Shown: positions 23,965 to 31,487, counted from the stretch's first letter. The stretch is DNA of 37,111 nt from Candidatus Azobacteroides pseudotrichonymphae genomovar. CFP2 (GCF_000010645.1 NC_011561.1:1-37111), one strand, 5' to 3'. Translations and numbers: made by a program. Notes: generated by a model from the letters alone, not told the origin.

Positions 23965-24246
23965 TCATTGTCCGCTCCCAGCTGCGGGTGTTTGTACAGG
24001 TGGCTTCTTAAAGTGATGTACCAAGTCTGTCACTATCCACTTAACACTTAAGTAAGTGCTATAGACAGCAACATATTTGCTGCACCAGTAATATGTTTCC
24101 CTTAGAACTTTAGGCATACCATCGTTGTACTCGTAATAATAGTCGTAGTTGGGATCCTTCTTCTCATTAGGATCAGGCTGATGTGGATCTGCAAAACTAT
24201 GCAAAAACACACCGGCAAGTAATATGCTCAATAGGTATCTCTTCAT
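23965..24246 (-). CDS. small exported protein, 93 residues
   Basis: Signal peptide M-K-R-Y-L-L-S-I-L-L-A-G-V-F-L-H-S-F-A, then an acidic, Tyr-rich linker (D-Y-Y-Y-E-Y), and a possible amphipathic or membrane segment at ~58-77 (V-Y-S-T-Y-L-S-V-K-W-I-V-T-D-L). The tail is Pro-rich. Family unknown. Confidence 0.55.
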   Translation of the reverse strand: MKRYLLSILLAGVFLHSFADPHQPDPNEKKDPNYDYYYEYNDGMPKVLRETYYWCSKYVAVYSTYLSVKWIVTDLVHHFKKPPVQTPAAGSGQ

Positions 24247-24301
24247 GATATGGTTCTTTTGAATACGAGGAGTATGATGAAAATCATAGTAAAATTCAAG
24301 A

Positions 24302-24490
24302 TTAGTTAAATATTGGCATTTCTCTCCTTACGAGCACTACTGTGTCATCTGTAGGTATTTTGCCGTTTTCTTGTCCCTTAACGTGCCATACATCAGCGTC
24401 TGCATTCCTATATTGAGTACTCAGCAAATATTTAGAAACTGAAACTACATGGACAGATTTTATTATTTCCTGAACGTTTTCCGGTTTCAT
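24302..24490 (-). CDS. small hypothetical protein, 62 residues
   Basis: No signal peptide. MKPENVQEIIKSVHVVSVSK begins it, and there is a strand-rich end (D-D-T-V-V-L-V-R-R-E). It may be a genuine cytoplasmic microprotein or the 3' part of a lost gene, as no start further upstream is in frame. Confidence 0.35.
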   Translation of the reverse strand: MKPENVQEIIKSVHVVSVSKYLLSTQYRNADADVWHVKGQENGKIPTDDTVVLVRREMPIFN

Positions 24491-24603
24491 ATATATTTGT
24501 TCGCATGATATTCAGTAAAATATTCATCATCAATTTGTCAACATTTGCACTTACATCCCTTACAACACAAGTTGCCATAGATTATATTTCAGGAGCTTGA
24601 CGT

Positions 24604-24746
24604 TCATATTTGTCCATATATGCTATGTTTACATTGGTAATGCACGGAAAAGAGCCTACTATCTATATCAATTACAGCATACTTATATGCTTTCATTGAG
24701 AAGCAGATAAGAACAAGCAGAGACAGTATTATACTTTTTTTATCAT
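24604..24746 (-). pseudogene. exported protein gene frameshifted in an A7 tract
   Basis: The ATG (24746-24744) overlaps the TGA of the preceding gene. As read it stops after five codons. Adding one A to the A7 tract gives M-I-K-K-S-I-I-L-S-L-L-V-L-I-C-F-S-M-K-A, a textbook signal peptide, then Y-K-Y-A-V-I-D-I-D-S-R and a TGA at 24604 (47 residues). Confidence 0.5.
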
Positions 24747-25198
24747 TCTATCTTAATTGATTCAACATCTGCCTGAGCTAGAGTAAAGCTTGTCCAAGAA
24801 TATGCATCACGGTAACATCTTTCATAATAGCAATAGTATGGAGTAAAATTGGCACCACACTCAGTAAAGAAAGCATAAAGCAAATTATAGACATGCTTTC
24901 CGTTAATGTCATCACCATCTTTGTTCTTGTCATTGAGCCACTTGAGTAATATTTTTACATTAGAGCCTTCAAGTTTTGCATAGTATGTTGCACGTACCCA
25001 TTCTGACTTATTATAAAACTCTCTTCCATTTGTCATCTTAATAGTTAGCTCATTATCCCAAAACCAAGCTCTATCTATCGTTGTCTCTAGTGCAGGAGGC
25101 GCAGGATGGATCATATAGATCTTCGTCCCATTGGCTAAGTGAAACCCGAAGCCTAAGAAAACAAAGGTTAGTAGTACTGTATTGAGTAGTTTTTTCAT
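24743..25198 (-). CDS. exported protein of unknown function, 151 residues
   Basis: Signal peptide M-K-K-L-L-N-T-V-L-L-T-F-V-F-L-G-F-G-F with likely cleavage after A-N-G. The body has H-P-A-P-P-A-L-E-T-T-I, then W-D-N-E-L-T-I-K-M-T-N-G-R-E-F-Y, and a Cys/Tyr-rich stretch (P-Y-Y-C-Y-Y-E-R-C-Y), with V-E-S-I-K-I-E at the end. This is the intact paralog of the pseudogene at 22504-22953. Four Cys in the mature part could form disulfides, consistent with export. Function unknown. Confidence 0.65.
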   Translation of the reverse strand: MKKLLNTVLLTFVFLGFGFHLANGTKIYMIHPAPPALETTIDRAWFWDNELTIKMTNGREFYNKSEWVRATYYAKLEGSNVKILLKWLNDKNKDGDDINGKHVYNLLYAFFTECGANFTPYYCYYERCYRDAYSWTSFTLAQADVESIKIE

Positions 25199-25317
25199 AA
25201 TATGCGAAACTCAAACATTAAGATTACTGCTATTCACATATACATAACAGGAAGCAAGACTTACCAAAACTTAGTATGCCAAGTATTTTTCTAATTCATT
25301 TAAGAGGCTTAGTTCTC

Positions 25318-25491
25318 TCAATGAAATATAGGAACCGTTATTATTCCCTTGCCATCTGCATACTTAAGTAAGAGGTATCCGCACTCAACAGTAAAAGCTG
25401 TGGATGCTATATCCTTGATTGTTTGCCACACTCCAGCTTGAGCAAAAAGGATACTACAAGACAGGATGGTTGTTAAGACCAATTTCTTCAT
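25318..25491 (-). CDS. 57-residue exported protein
   Basis: ATG at 25491, TGA at 25318-25320. Signal peptide M-K-K-L-V-L-T-T-I-L-S-C-S-I-L-F-A-Q-A, then a short mature part W-Q-T-I-K-D-I-A-S-T-A-F-T-V-E-C-G-Y. The A-F-x-x-E-C-G-Y motif echoes A-F-F-T-E-C-G in the 151-residue gene downstream, so this may be a shortened paralog. Confidence 0.5.
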   Translation of the reverse strand: MKKLVLTTILSCSILFAQAGVWQTIKDIASTAFTVECGYLLLKYADGKGIITVPIFH

Positions 25492-25510
25492 AGATCTGTA
25501 GATTTTAATA

Positions 25511-25573
25511 TTAGTTGCACTTGCAAGGATCGTCTTTACAAGGGGCTTCTTTAGGGCATTTTTCTTTTTCCAT
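25511..25573 (-). CDS. 20-residue Cys-rich microprotein (candidate)
   Basis: ATG at 25573, TAA at 25511-25513: MEKEKCPKEAPCKDDPCKCN. Four Cys among charged residues resemble a metal-binding peptide. The frame is short and could be chance, but it lies in line with the array and about 20 bases before the next start. Confidence 0.35.
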   Translation of the reverse strand: MEKEKCPKEAPCKDDPCKCN

Positions 25574-25682
25574 GATAAACAAATTTATTTTTTTATCTAT
25601 TAAATCTTCTGTATGTTAAATTTATCTGATATATATCGCTGTTTGTTTTCCAAATATAATCTATTGAATCAAAGAAAAAGAA

Positions 25683-25711
25683 ACGGTAAGGTATAAACTA
25701 CACCGAACCGT
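25683..25711 (-). terminator. intrinsic terminator of the 25768-26424 gene
   Basis: On the minus strand ACGGT-x-x-GG pairs with CC-x-x-ACCGT, followed by a T-rich tail. The equivalent hairpin lies at the same place after the paralogous gene 31784-32413. Confidence 0.5.
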
Positions 25712-25767
25712 CCCCACTGTCGTAATAAAAAAACTTTTGCTATTCTCAACATTTATTCAGCTAACAA

Positions 25768-26424
25768 CTATTCCTCCAAACCTGGAATGTACCTTAGAAG
25801 ACTATTTTTTACTTTTTTATTAGGTTTCTTCTCTATCTTCATGATTAAAAGACTATTTTTTACTTTTTTATTAAACTTCTTTTCTGTCTTCATGAAGGGC
25901 ATCAGGACCAGGGTTGAGTCTATAGAGGTTATAAGCTTTTTATATTCTTGTATCGCTTTTGAAAGATTATTCTTTTCGTCAGAAACAGAGTTTTGCAGGG
26001 TTGGATATTTTTGCAATGTGTATTCAACAACAACTTGTCTTTGACGAAGTTTATCTCTTCTTGGAACAAAAGTTTGCATTTCTTCGCTTGATTTTTTTCT
26101 CCTGCCAAGGATATCATCTATTTCTTCTTTATTCTTATAAAATATGAGTTCTTTAATATCAATTTTCCGAATAGCTTCTTCCATGTCATTCGTTAGTTTA
26201 TTTCTCTCACAAATCCAGCTTAAAATATCATGGGTTAAAGTATTCCATTCTTTTTCAAGATCAGTTATCTCATCTTTAAGATTTTCCCCCTCTTTAAGAA
26301 AAATTACTTTTGATTCCGGTATTGGTGATACTAATATTTCTTCACTACTCCAATTTTTACAAGAAATAGTTGCTGTAATAAGAGTCAGAATAGGAAAGAG
26401 TACAAAAAATATTTTATGATTCAT
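25768..26424 (-). CDS. exported coiled-coil protein, single-module family member
   Basis: 218 residues. Signal peptide M-N-H-K-I-F-F-V-L-F-P-I-L-T-L-I-T-A-T-I-S-C; the Cys could be a lipid-attachment site, though the lipobox is weak. One coiled-coil module follows: D-L-E-K-E-W-N-T-L-T-H-D-I, L-T-N-D-M-E-E-A-I-R-K-I-D, then N-K-E-E-I-D-D-I, and L-Q-K-Y-P-T-L-Q-N. The C-terminus holds a 14-residue duplication (K-x-N-K-K-V-K-N-S-L-L twice). Closest relative is 31784-32413, which has the same leader and L-T-H-D block. Confidence 0.65.
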   Translation of the reverse strand: MNHKIFFVLFPILTLITATISCKNWSSEEILVSPIPESKVIFLKEGENLKDEITDLEKEWNTLTHDILSWICERNKLTNDMEEAIRKIDIKELIFYKNKEEIDDILGRRKKSSEEMQTFVPRRDKLRQRQVVVEYTLQKYPTLQNSVSDEKNNLSKAIQEYKKLITSIDSTLVLMPFMKTEKKFNKKVKNSLLIMKIEKKPNKKVKNSLLRYIPGLEE

Positions 26425-26575
26425 ATGTTATGTGTACCATTTTACAACTCTACAAGTCGTAAATCTTGCAATCAATGTCTAATAAAACGTTAAAAGTAAT
26501 CAAATCTTTTACTATCTCTAGTAAAAGTAAAAAAATCACTCTAAATATATATTTCACATATATATTCATTCTTAT

Positions 26576-26644
26576 TTGTTTTTTCTGGATTTTCTTCTCT
26601 CGCTTCTTCTTGTTCTTTTTGATGTAAGAATTGATGTTTCTCAA
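26576..26644 (-). pseudogene. 3' remnant of an HU-like gene
   Basis: The minus strand encodes R-N-I-N-S-Y-I-K-K-N-K-K-K-R-E-K-K, matching S-K-I-N-P-S-I-K-K-N-K-K-K-R-V-K-K at the end of the intact HU-like gene. Nothing of the DNA-binding body is left. It lies upstream of a coiled-coil gene just as the intact HU does at 32576. A short Lys-rich match can be misleading, so the shared order of genes is the main support. Confidence 0.45.
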
Positions 26645-26725
26645 CATATTAAATGCTAACTTCGCTGGACATATAAAGTTGTAAAACAACTTTATGGAAA
26701 TATGGAAATAATAAAAGAAAAAATT

Positions 26726-27052
26726 ATGAATGCATATGTATCGGCTAAAACCAAGAAACTACTAATACCCCTGTTATTTTTCACTATTTGTTTCGGAGTA
26801 AAGGCAACTGCAATGGGCATAATCTCTCATTGGGATAGCGGATTGAGCAAATGCAAAGATTATGGCGAATACAGTGGTAAAAATGGTAAAAAGATTTACC
26901 GAACGATATATTATGATTTAGAATTGGGTTACGATTATCGATTAGAATGTAAACATGAAGCGCCAGTCTATTGGAAAGGAGTGAATGATCCAAATGGTAT
27001 ACCACCTGAAAGGTATGTATATACAACGAAAACATATTATAGTGGAGACTAA
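26726..27052 (+). CDS. exported protein of unknown function
   Basis: About 108 residues from the ATG at 26726. Starts at 26702 or 26726 are both possible, and neither changes the leader core L-L-I-P-L-L-F-F-T-I-C-F-G-V-K-A, which is related to that of 1657-2055 and 31036-31374. The mature part is Tyr/Gly/Lys-rich (Y-G-E-Y-S-G-K-N-G-K-K-I-Y-R-T). Family unknown. Followed by a terminator. Confidence 0.6.
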   Translation: MNAYVSAKTKKLLIPLLFFTICFGVKATAMGIISHWDSGLSKCKDYGEYSGKNGKKIYRTIYYDLELGYDYRLECKHEAPVYWKGVNDPNGIPPERYVYTTKTYYSGD

Positions 27053-27150
27053 TAATTTGAATATTATTATAATTTGAATGTTTTTAGTACATAATCTCTA
27101 TATTCACTGAGCTTTTTCCATTATTAGTAATAAGTAATTTTTTTTTTGAG

Positions 27151-27186
27151 AGAGGTACGGAAGCAATTCTGTCCCTCTTTTTTTTT
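27151..27186 (+). terminator. intrinsic terminator
   Basis: AGAGGTACGGA pairs with TCTGTCCCTCT (one mismatch, one G-T pair) around AGCAAT, then eight or more T. It closes the 26726-27052 transcript. Confidence 0.75.
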
Positions 27187-27253
27187 GTTATTCATGTTAT
27201 TAATGCCATTATAGTCAATGTTTTACACTATCTTTGTTAAAGCATTATTCATC

Positions 27254-27640
27254 ATGAACAAAAGAAAGATAAATAGGAAGAAAGATTCAATTGATTTTAA
27301 ATTATTGGTAGATATTGTCAAAAGAATGGTTGCTGTTCAAGGCAAGATCTTCGATAAACAGGATCTGGAAGATCTAAAGAAGATATATTGTCAAAAGCAG
27401 GGAATTCTTTTCCTTCCTGAAGAAAATGAATGGAATAATGCCATATGCTGGCTCATAGAGAAAGAGTTAATCAAACGTGGTCGTCATGACTTGAAAAGAA
27501 AGTCCTTCAAACAGAACTACAAGCCTGAAGTTATTCCTTTTCTAATCAGAGGAGATTTGCGTATTCCATTGGATAGAGAGAAGAAGTGGCTTGGAAAGTT
27601 CCAGAAAGAGCTTCGTCATGGTCAGCATCGAATTCATTAA
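27254..27640 (+). CDS. hypothetical basic protein upstream of a nuclease-like gene
   Basis: About 128 residues from the ATG at 27254. The ATG at 27218 overlaps a TATCTTTG box (27229-27236) that fits a Bacteroidota -7 element, so the later start is preferred. Lys/Arg-rich, helical, with a winged-helix-like outline (W-L-I-E-K-E-L-I-K-R-G-R-H-D-L). It may bind DNA. Nineteen bases separate it from the nuclease-like gene at 27660. Confidence 0.55.
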   Translation: MNKRKINRKKDSIDFKLLVDIVKRMVAVQGKIFDKQDLEDLKKIYCQKQGILFLPEENEWNNAICWLIEKELIKRGRHDLKRKSFKQNYKPEVIPFLIRGDLRIPLDREKKWLGKFQKELRHGQHRIH

Positions 27641-27659
27641 CCTACTAAATATAATAGTA

Positions 27660-28805
27660 ATGGAAACAAATACTACAGAACAAGATATAGCTACAGATCA
27701 AAAAGAGCAGAAAGGACTGTTCCATTTTCCCAAGAATGAACATTACGATGATTATCAGAGTGCAACTCATCTTCTCTCTGGTGAACTGTTTAGTCGATGG
27801 AGAGAGGATGAGATGCTCTTTTGGCAATGCTTCAAAGGGGAATCAAAGATAGGAAAGACACCGGACAAGGTCAGTCAGATGGTTCGTGATTACCTAGTCT
27901 TAGACCATGAAGCATTCGGCAAACGCTACTGGTATCTCTCTGGCAAACTCAGAGATAAATCTGAAGAATACATATCAGCAGCCATAGAGATAGCTGCCAT
28001 CAATGATGATCCCATGAAAGAGTTTGATCTGGAGACAGCTTGCAGTGTTCTTCTCAAACATTATGGGATGTATGATTCTATGATTGCCAATGTAGCCCAG
28101 AAACGATGGTTGGGGAAAAACGTCAGAAGCCTGATCAAGGATATCCGTGCCTTTGGAAGTCGCATCCCCATATCTGATGCTAATCGTGAGATACTCAATG
28201 ATCTTTTGGATTCAGGCAAGAACAACGCCCTCTATAGTACTCTGATGGACTATGAGGATGATCCCTTCTCCAGAAAAGAGATCTATGCAGAACAGGAGAT
28301 TTACTGGGATATAAAAGTTCCAGCCACCTCTGGACTAACCAAAGGTGGTACACTACCTGCAAAATGCAAGATAGATCGCATTGTTGTTCTGGATGACTGT
28401 GTATACATTCTTGAAGTAAAGCCTATTCGCATACCTGTAAGTCAATGGATGAGACAGATCTATAATACATGTGATCATTACACTCTTGCTTTCTACCGCA
28501 GGGCCTTGAAGGAGAACTTTCCCAAAGAATTAGAAGGGAAAGAGATCCGTGCCTACTTCGTTCTTGTTCATATCCCATCAAGGAATATCTACATGGTAGC
28601 TGTAGGAGATGATTCTCTTACTTCTGCTGATGGTCAGATAGACCAGATCATGGGAGAGATACTAGACAGTAAGCAGAACCGCAAGACAGATCATACACGT
28701 AGGTATTATTTCTCTTTTTGTGCAAATGGGTCAACATGTAGGAATGCCGGAGACTATGGTTTCTGTCTTGAAGAAGTCTATAACACAGAAAAATCGTTCG
28801 TATAA
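27660..28805 (+). CDS. PD-(D/E)XK superfamily nuclease-like protein
   Basis: 381 residues from the ATG at 27660. The frame is open 23 codons earlier but overlaps the previous gene. The core reads K-I-D-R-I-V-V with Asp239, followed by Y-I-L-E-V-K-P-I with Glu252 and Lys254, the D-x(n)-E-x-K pattern of this fold, and later a D-H-Y-T-L-A-F-Y helix. The layout matches the 4683-5645 protein: L-F-W near the N-terminus, then a helical half, then the catalytic core. Overall identity is low. Probably a RecE/Cas4-like exonuclease or a relative with altered specificity. Confidence 0.7.
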   Translation: METNTTEQDIATDQKEQKGLFHFPKNEHYDDYQSATHLLSGELFSRWREDEMLFWQCFKGESKIGKTPDKVSQMVRDYLVLDHEAFGKRYWYLSGKLRDKSEEYISAAIEIAAINDDPMKEFDLETACSVLLKHYGMYDSMIANVAQKRWLGKNVRSLIKDIRAFGSRIPISDANREILNDLLDSGKNNALYSTLMDYEDDPFSRKEIYAEQEIYWDIKVPATSGLTKGGTLPAKCKIDRIVVLDDCVYILEVKPIRIPVSQWMRQIYNTCDHYTLAFYRRALKENFPKELEGKEIRAYFVLVHIPSRNIYMVAVGDDSLTSADGQIDQIMGEILDSKQNRKTDHTRRYYFSFCANGSTCRNAGDYGFCLEEVYNTEKSFV

Positions 28806-28862
28806 GAACACAAACCATGATAAGAAATTGTAGTTTTTTTTTAGCTCAAAAATAAAAAGATT

Positions 28863-29066
28863 ATGACTTACAGAAACATTTATAAAGAGCAAGTTGATTA
28901 TGTTCATTCGATGGGAGCAATGAATAAATACGGAGTAAAAGAATTTTTAGATAAGATTGAGTACTTGGATAATCGTTTGCAAACAGAAATAGACAGATTA
29001 CATTCACTCATTGAAAAAAAAGATGTAGAGAATAGGTCTCACAGCGTGTTTGATATAAACTTTTGA
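28863..29066 (+). CDS. small coiled-coil protein
   Basis: 67 residues. No signal peptide. Residues ~25-52 form a charged helix with heptad spacing (F-L-D-K-I-E-Y-L-D-N-R-L-Q-T-E-I). A perfect 24-bp palindrome starts two bases past its stop. It may oligomerise or be a small DNA-binding or regulatory protein. Family unknown. Confidence 0.45.
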   Translation: MTYRNIYKEQVDYVHSMGAMNKYGVKEFLDKIEYLDNRLQTEIDRLHSLIEKKDVENRSHSVFDINF

Positions 29067-29067
29067 T

Positions 29068-29091
29068 ATACACTATATTAATATAGTGTAT
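29068..29091. promoter_or_regulatory. perfect 24-bp palindrome
   Basis: ATACACTATATT followed by its exact reverse complement. No poly-T tail, so a protein-binding site (operator, recombination or partition site) is more likely than a terminator. Confidence 0.5.
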
Positions 29092-29280
29092 TCCTGAGAG
29101 AGCGAAAGCCTCAGGGTAACCCTCCTAAATAAACACACCCCCTACCTTCATAGGTATTTCATACTAGCCCCCCTATGCCTTATTTCACAATATTAAGTAG
29201 TACGTGTGAGAAATGAGCGGACAAAAACACCCCACAGCATCAGCAAAGTGGAAACCGCCCGCACATAGCTACACTAAAAG
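29092..29280. other. GC-rich structured non-coding patch, possible oriT-like region
   Basis: Composition differs sharply from the rest of the plasmid. It begins with a hairpin CCTGAG-aga-GCGAAAGC-CTCAGG containing a GNRA-type loop, has C-rich tracts (CCCCCTACC, GCCCCCCTATGCC) and then CACCCCACAGC and ACCGCCCGCAC. No ORF is supported. An origin of transfer used by a relaxase supplied in trans is possible but unproved. Confidence 0.3.
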
Positions 29281-29554
29281 GGTTTCCTTTGATTTCCGAC
29301 AGGATAAACGTACTTAGGTTCACTGACATTAGAAACAGGAAAAACTATTTTTTGGACAACTCTGAAAACAAGGCATTTTGTCGATTGATATATATCAACA
29401 TTATTGACCACTCTTGATTGCCTAGCTGTTTTATTGCCCAGCACATATAGCGTGTAGCATGCTGTTGGCAATGTTGTTGTGTCAGGTAGGGAGACTGTTA
29501 GTCTTTTTTGTTTTTTTAGCAAGCACGTTGCCTGTGGATAAAAACGTAGACATC

Positions 29555-29632
29555 ATGAAGACAATAAAGACACAAGTTAAATATTCGTTGATAAGGGCAG
29601 GCTTAGGCTTGCCTTTATCTTTTTGCAACTAA
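29555..29632 (+). CDS. 25-residue leader-like ORF overlapping a terminator
   Basis: ATG at 29555, TAA at 29630-29632: M-K-T-I-K-T-Q-V-K-Y-S-L-I-R-A-G-L-G-L-P. Its second half is the terminator hairpin at 29590-29619. Such overlap is typical of attenuator leaders, but no biosynthetic codon run is seen. It could be a chance frame. Confidence 0.3.
   Translation: MKTIKTQVKYSLIRAGLGLPLSFCN
29590..29624 (+). terminator. intrinsic terminator or attenuator
   Basis: GATAAGGGCA pairs with TGCCTTTATC (one G-T pair) around a 10-base loop, followed by five T. It lies 37 bases before the 49-residue ORF. Confidence 0.65.
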
Positions 29633-29660
29633 TGAATGTATAACTTAAAACACTAAGAGT

Positions 29661-29810
29661 ATGGAAGAGCTAGTAAAGAAGATCAATGCACAATGCACTG
29701 CTATAGCAAATGAGATGGATAGCGTGTTTAAATCATTCTCTAATGATATCAATGGCTTGACAAGTACGTTAAGGAGTATGGAACAGACCATGATGCAAGA
29801 CATACAATAA
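29661..29810 (+). CDS. 49-residue helical microprotein
   Basis: ATG at 29661, TAA at 29808-29810: MEELVKKINAQCTAIANEMD at the start. Amphipathic throughout (D-I-N-G-L-T-S-T-L-R-S-M-E-Q). It has its own strong terminator 47 bases later and another terminator just upstream, so it is a discrete unit. Family unknown. Confidence 0.5.
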   Translation: MEELVKKINAQCTAIANEMDSVFKSFSNDINGLTSTLRSMEQTMMQDIQ

Positions 29811-29856
29811 ATGATTAGCTTGCATACAGAATTATAGCAACATAACTTATTCTCGT

Positions 29857-29890
29857 AAGAAGGAGCTATCGTCGTATAGCTCCTTCTTTT
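29857..29890 (+). terminator. strong intrinsic terminator
   Basis: AAGAAGGAGCTAT pairs perfectly with ATAGCTCCTTCTT around CGTCGT, followed by TT. Confidence 0.8.
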
Positions 29891-29892
29891 AT

Positions 29893-30303
29893 GACATTAC
29901 TCAGGAGATATTTCAGGGGAAGACCGGAAGCAGGTATGCACATTTACAAGTAAGGGCTATAAGTAGAAGTGATGATCTGGAAGGATTAAAATGAAAAAGG
30001 GCAAAATTGCTTCTGCCCATTCTCAACTTAAAGAAAAAAACATCATAATAAAACGTTCTTCTCAAAGATAGATTTTTTTCTGAGATTATCTTAGTGTTAG
30101 GGCATTTTCTTCTCTTTTTTTTACCCTATTTGACAAAAACCTTGCTTTTTGTCAAAACACTCGCTTGTCATATTGTCAGAACCCTAAAAAACACTGTTAT
30201 ACGCTCTTATTCCTTATTTTTTTACATATACTATAGCAAGTATAGCAATTTATGTGTTTCGTAATTATAAATATCAAGTCTAACTATTAAAACCCTCGAA
30301 TGT
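29893..30303. other. non-coding stretch upstream of the recombinase
   Basis: No ORF supported. It holds the inverted repeat at 30129-30156, further TGTCA words near 30165 and 30174, and a direct repeat TATAGCAAGTATAGCAA about 70 bases before the recombinase ATG. Confidence 0.45.
30129..30156. promoter_or_regulatory. inverted repeat, possible recombinase site (res-like)
   Basis: TTTGACAAAAA and TTTTTGTCAAA are perfect 11-bp arms around six bases, with two more TGTCA words within 25 bases downstream. Small serine recombinases often act at clusters of such imperfect inverted repeats next to their own gene. The stem could also act as a terminator. Confidence 0.4.
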
Positions 30304-30927
30304 ATGAATGTTGTGTATCTAAGAGTAAGTACTTGCCATCAGGATGTAAACAATCAGATGATGGGGATAGAGAAGTACATGGAAGAACATCAAATGACGA
30401 TTGACCGTGTTTTCGAAGAAACTGTTTCAGGTAAAGTGAGAGCAAAAGATAGAAAGCTTGCCTCTGTTATGGACGAACTTAAAAAGGGTGATACCCTAAT
30501 TGTAAGTGAAGTATCCCGTATTGGACGCAACATGATGGATGTAATTAGTAACATCAATATGCTCTGCAATGAGAAAGGATGCAATTTTATTGCAGTCAAA
30601 CAAAACTATTATTTCAAGACTAATGATCTCAACAGCAAGGTCATGTTATTTGCCCATACGATAGCAGCCGAGATTGAGAGAGGATTAAACTGTGCAAGGA
30701 CTAAAGAATCTTATCTGCGAGTTAAGGCAGAGAGTGATGGTGATTTTGTTTGGGGAAGACCTCAAAAACTACAGGAAACGATGGAAATTGATCTTTCTCT
30801 TCCCATTGACGAGATAGCCAGACAGAACAATGTACACAGGCGGACTGTTACCCGTTATGTGAGACAGTACAGAAAGGATTTATGCTATAAGCCAAGAAAT
30901 CATTATTTAACACTGGCTCAATGTTAG
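30304..30927 (+). CDS. small serine recombinase (resolvase/invertase)
   Basis: 207 residues. Resolvase fold: V-V-Y-L-R-V-S-T with catalytic Ser9; S-E-V-S-R-I-G-R-N (Arg72, Arg75); E-I-E-R-G near 123-127, start of the long E helix; and a C-terminal helix-turn-helix (I-D-E-I-A-R-Q-N-N-V-H-R-R-T-V-T-R-Y). Length is typical. Expected to cut and rejoin DNA at short inverted sites, probably to resolve plasmid multimers, or else to invert a segment. It has its own terminator. Upstream DNA carries a res-like inverted repeat. Confidence 0.92.
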   Translation: MNVVYLRVSTCHQDVNNQMMGIEKYMEEHQMTIDRVFEETVSGKVRAKDRKLASVMDELKKGDTLIVSEVSRIGRNMMDVISNINMLCNEKGCNFIAVKQNYYFKTNDLNSKVMLFAHTIAAEIERGLNCARTKESYLRVKAESDGDFVWGRPQKLQETMEIDLSLPIDEIARQNNVHRRTVTRYVRQYRKDLCYKPRNHYLTLAQC

Positions 30928-30944
30928 TTAAAGAGCAAAGAAAA

Positions 30945-30977
30945 ACCGGCAGGAAAAATCCTGTCGGTTCTGTTTTT
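30945..30977 (+). terminator. recombinase gene terminator
   Basis: ACCGGCAGGA pairs with TCCTGTCGGT (one G-T pair) around AAAA, followed by TCTGTTTTT. Confidence 0.8.
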
Positions 30978-31035
30978 ACTTGTTTTACACAGACCAGTTT
31001 CAGTCTAGTGTATCTATCTCTGAGAAGAGATGCGT

Positions 31036-31374
31036 TTATTCTTTCACAAGCTCAATGAACGTTACTTCTTTATCAGAAGCGATCCCTTCCATATCCGTTA
31101 CACCCTTCTTGTAGATGGCAAATGTGTCGTCTTCAAAAAACACAACATAGAGATCTTTGTCTGCTAGAGATTCGTAGCTTTTTTGTGTCTTAGTAAAATG
31201 CTTACCCAAAAGTTGGAATCCATGACAGTGATGATGAGATTCCTTTTTCACTTCTTCTGTCTGTGCAGGAAGGATTGCAGGTTTTACTTCTTTTTTTGCT
31301 ACTTTAGCTCCTACTCCAAAACAGATAACGGAGAAAAAGACCAAGGTTAATAGTTTTTTTGCTTTCATATTCAT
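31036..31374 (-). CDS. exported protein of unknown function, His/Cys patch
   Basis: 112 residues (110 if the ATG at 31368 is used). Leader L-L-T-L-V-F-F-S-V-I-C-F-G-V-G-A is almost the same as in 1657-2055. The mature part starts Lys-rich, has H-H-H-C-H-G-F (possible metal site), then strand-like segments (D-L-Y-V-V-F-F-E-D-D-T-F-A-I-Y). The second half looks like a small folded domain that I cannot name. Confidence 0.6.
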   Translation of the reverse strand: MNMKAKKLLTLVFFSVICFGVGAKVAKKEVKPAILPAQTEEVKKESHHHCHGFQLLGKHFTKTQKSYESLADKDLYVVFFEDDTFAIYKKGVTDMEGIASDKEVTFIELVKE

Positions 31375-31450
31375 AACAATTGTTTTTAGTTTAACACTTT
31401 AATTAGCATCATTCTTTGTCTAGAAGATCGAACGATACAAATTTACTTGA

Positions 31451-31481
31451 TTTAGAAATCAAATGAAAATAGATACATTTG
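31451..31481 (+). promoter_or_regulatory. Bacteroidota-type promoter of a short unit
   Basis: TTTA (31451-31454), a 19-base spacer and an exact TACATTTG -7 box (31474-31481). No ORF follows before the terminator at 31525. Confidence 0.45.
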
Positions 31482-31487
31482 CTGTAT

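Noticed and set aside
29274..29522. Open minus-strand frame of 82 codons
   Set aside because: It lies across a region rich in hairpins and C-rich tracts and shows no family or start signal.
30304..30927. Transposon carrying the recombinase
   Set aside because: No transposase gene and no matching terminal inverted repeats were seen around it. A plasmid resolvase is simpler.
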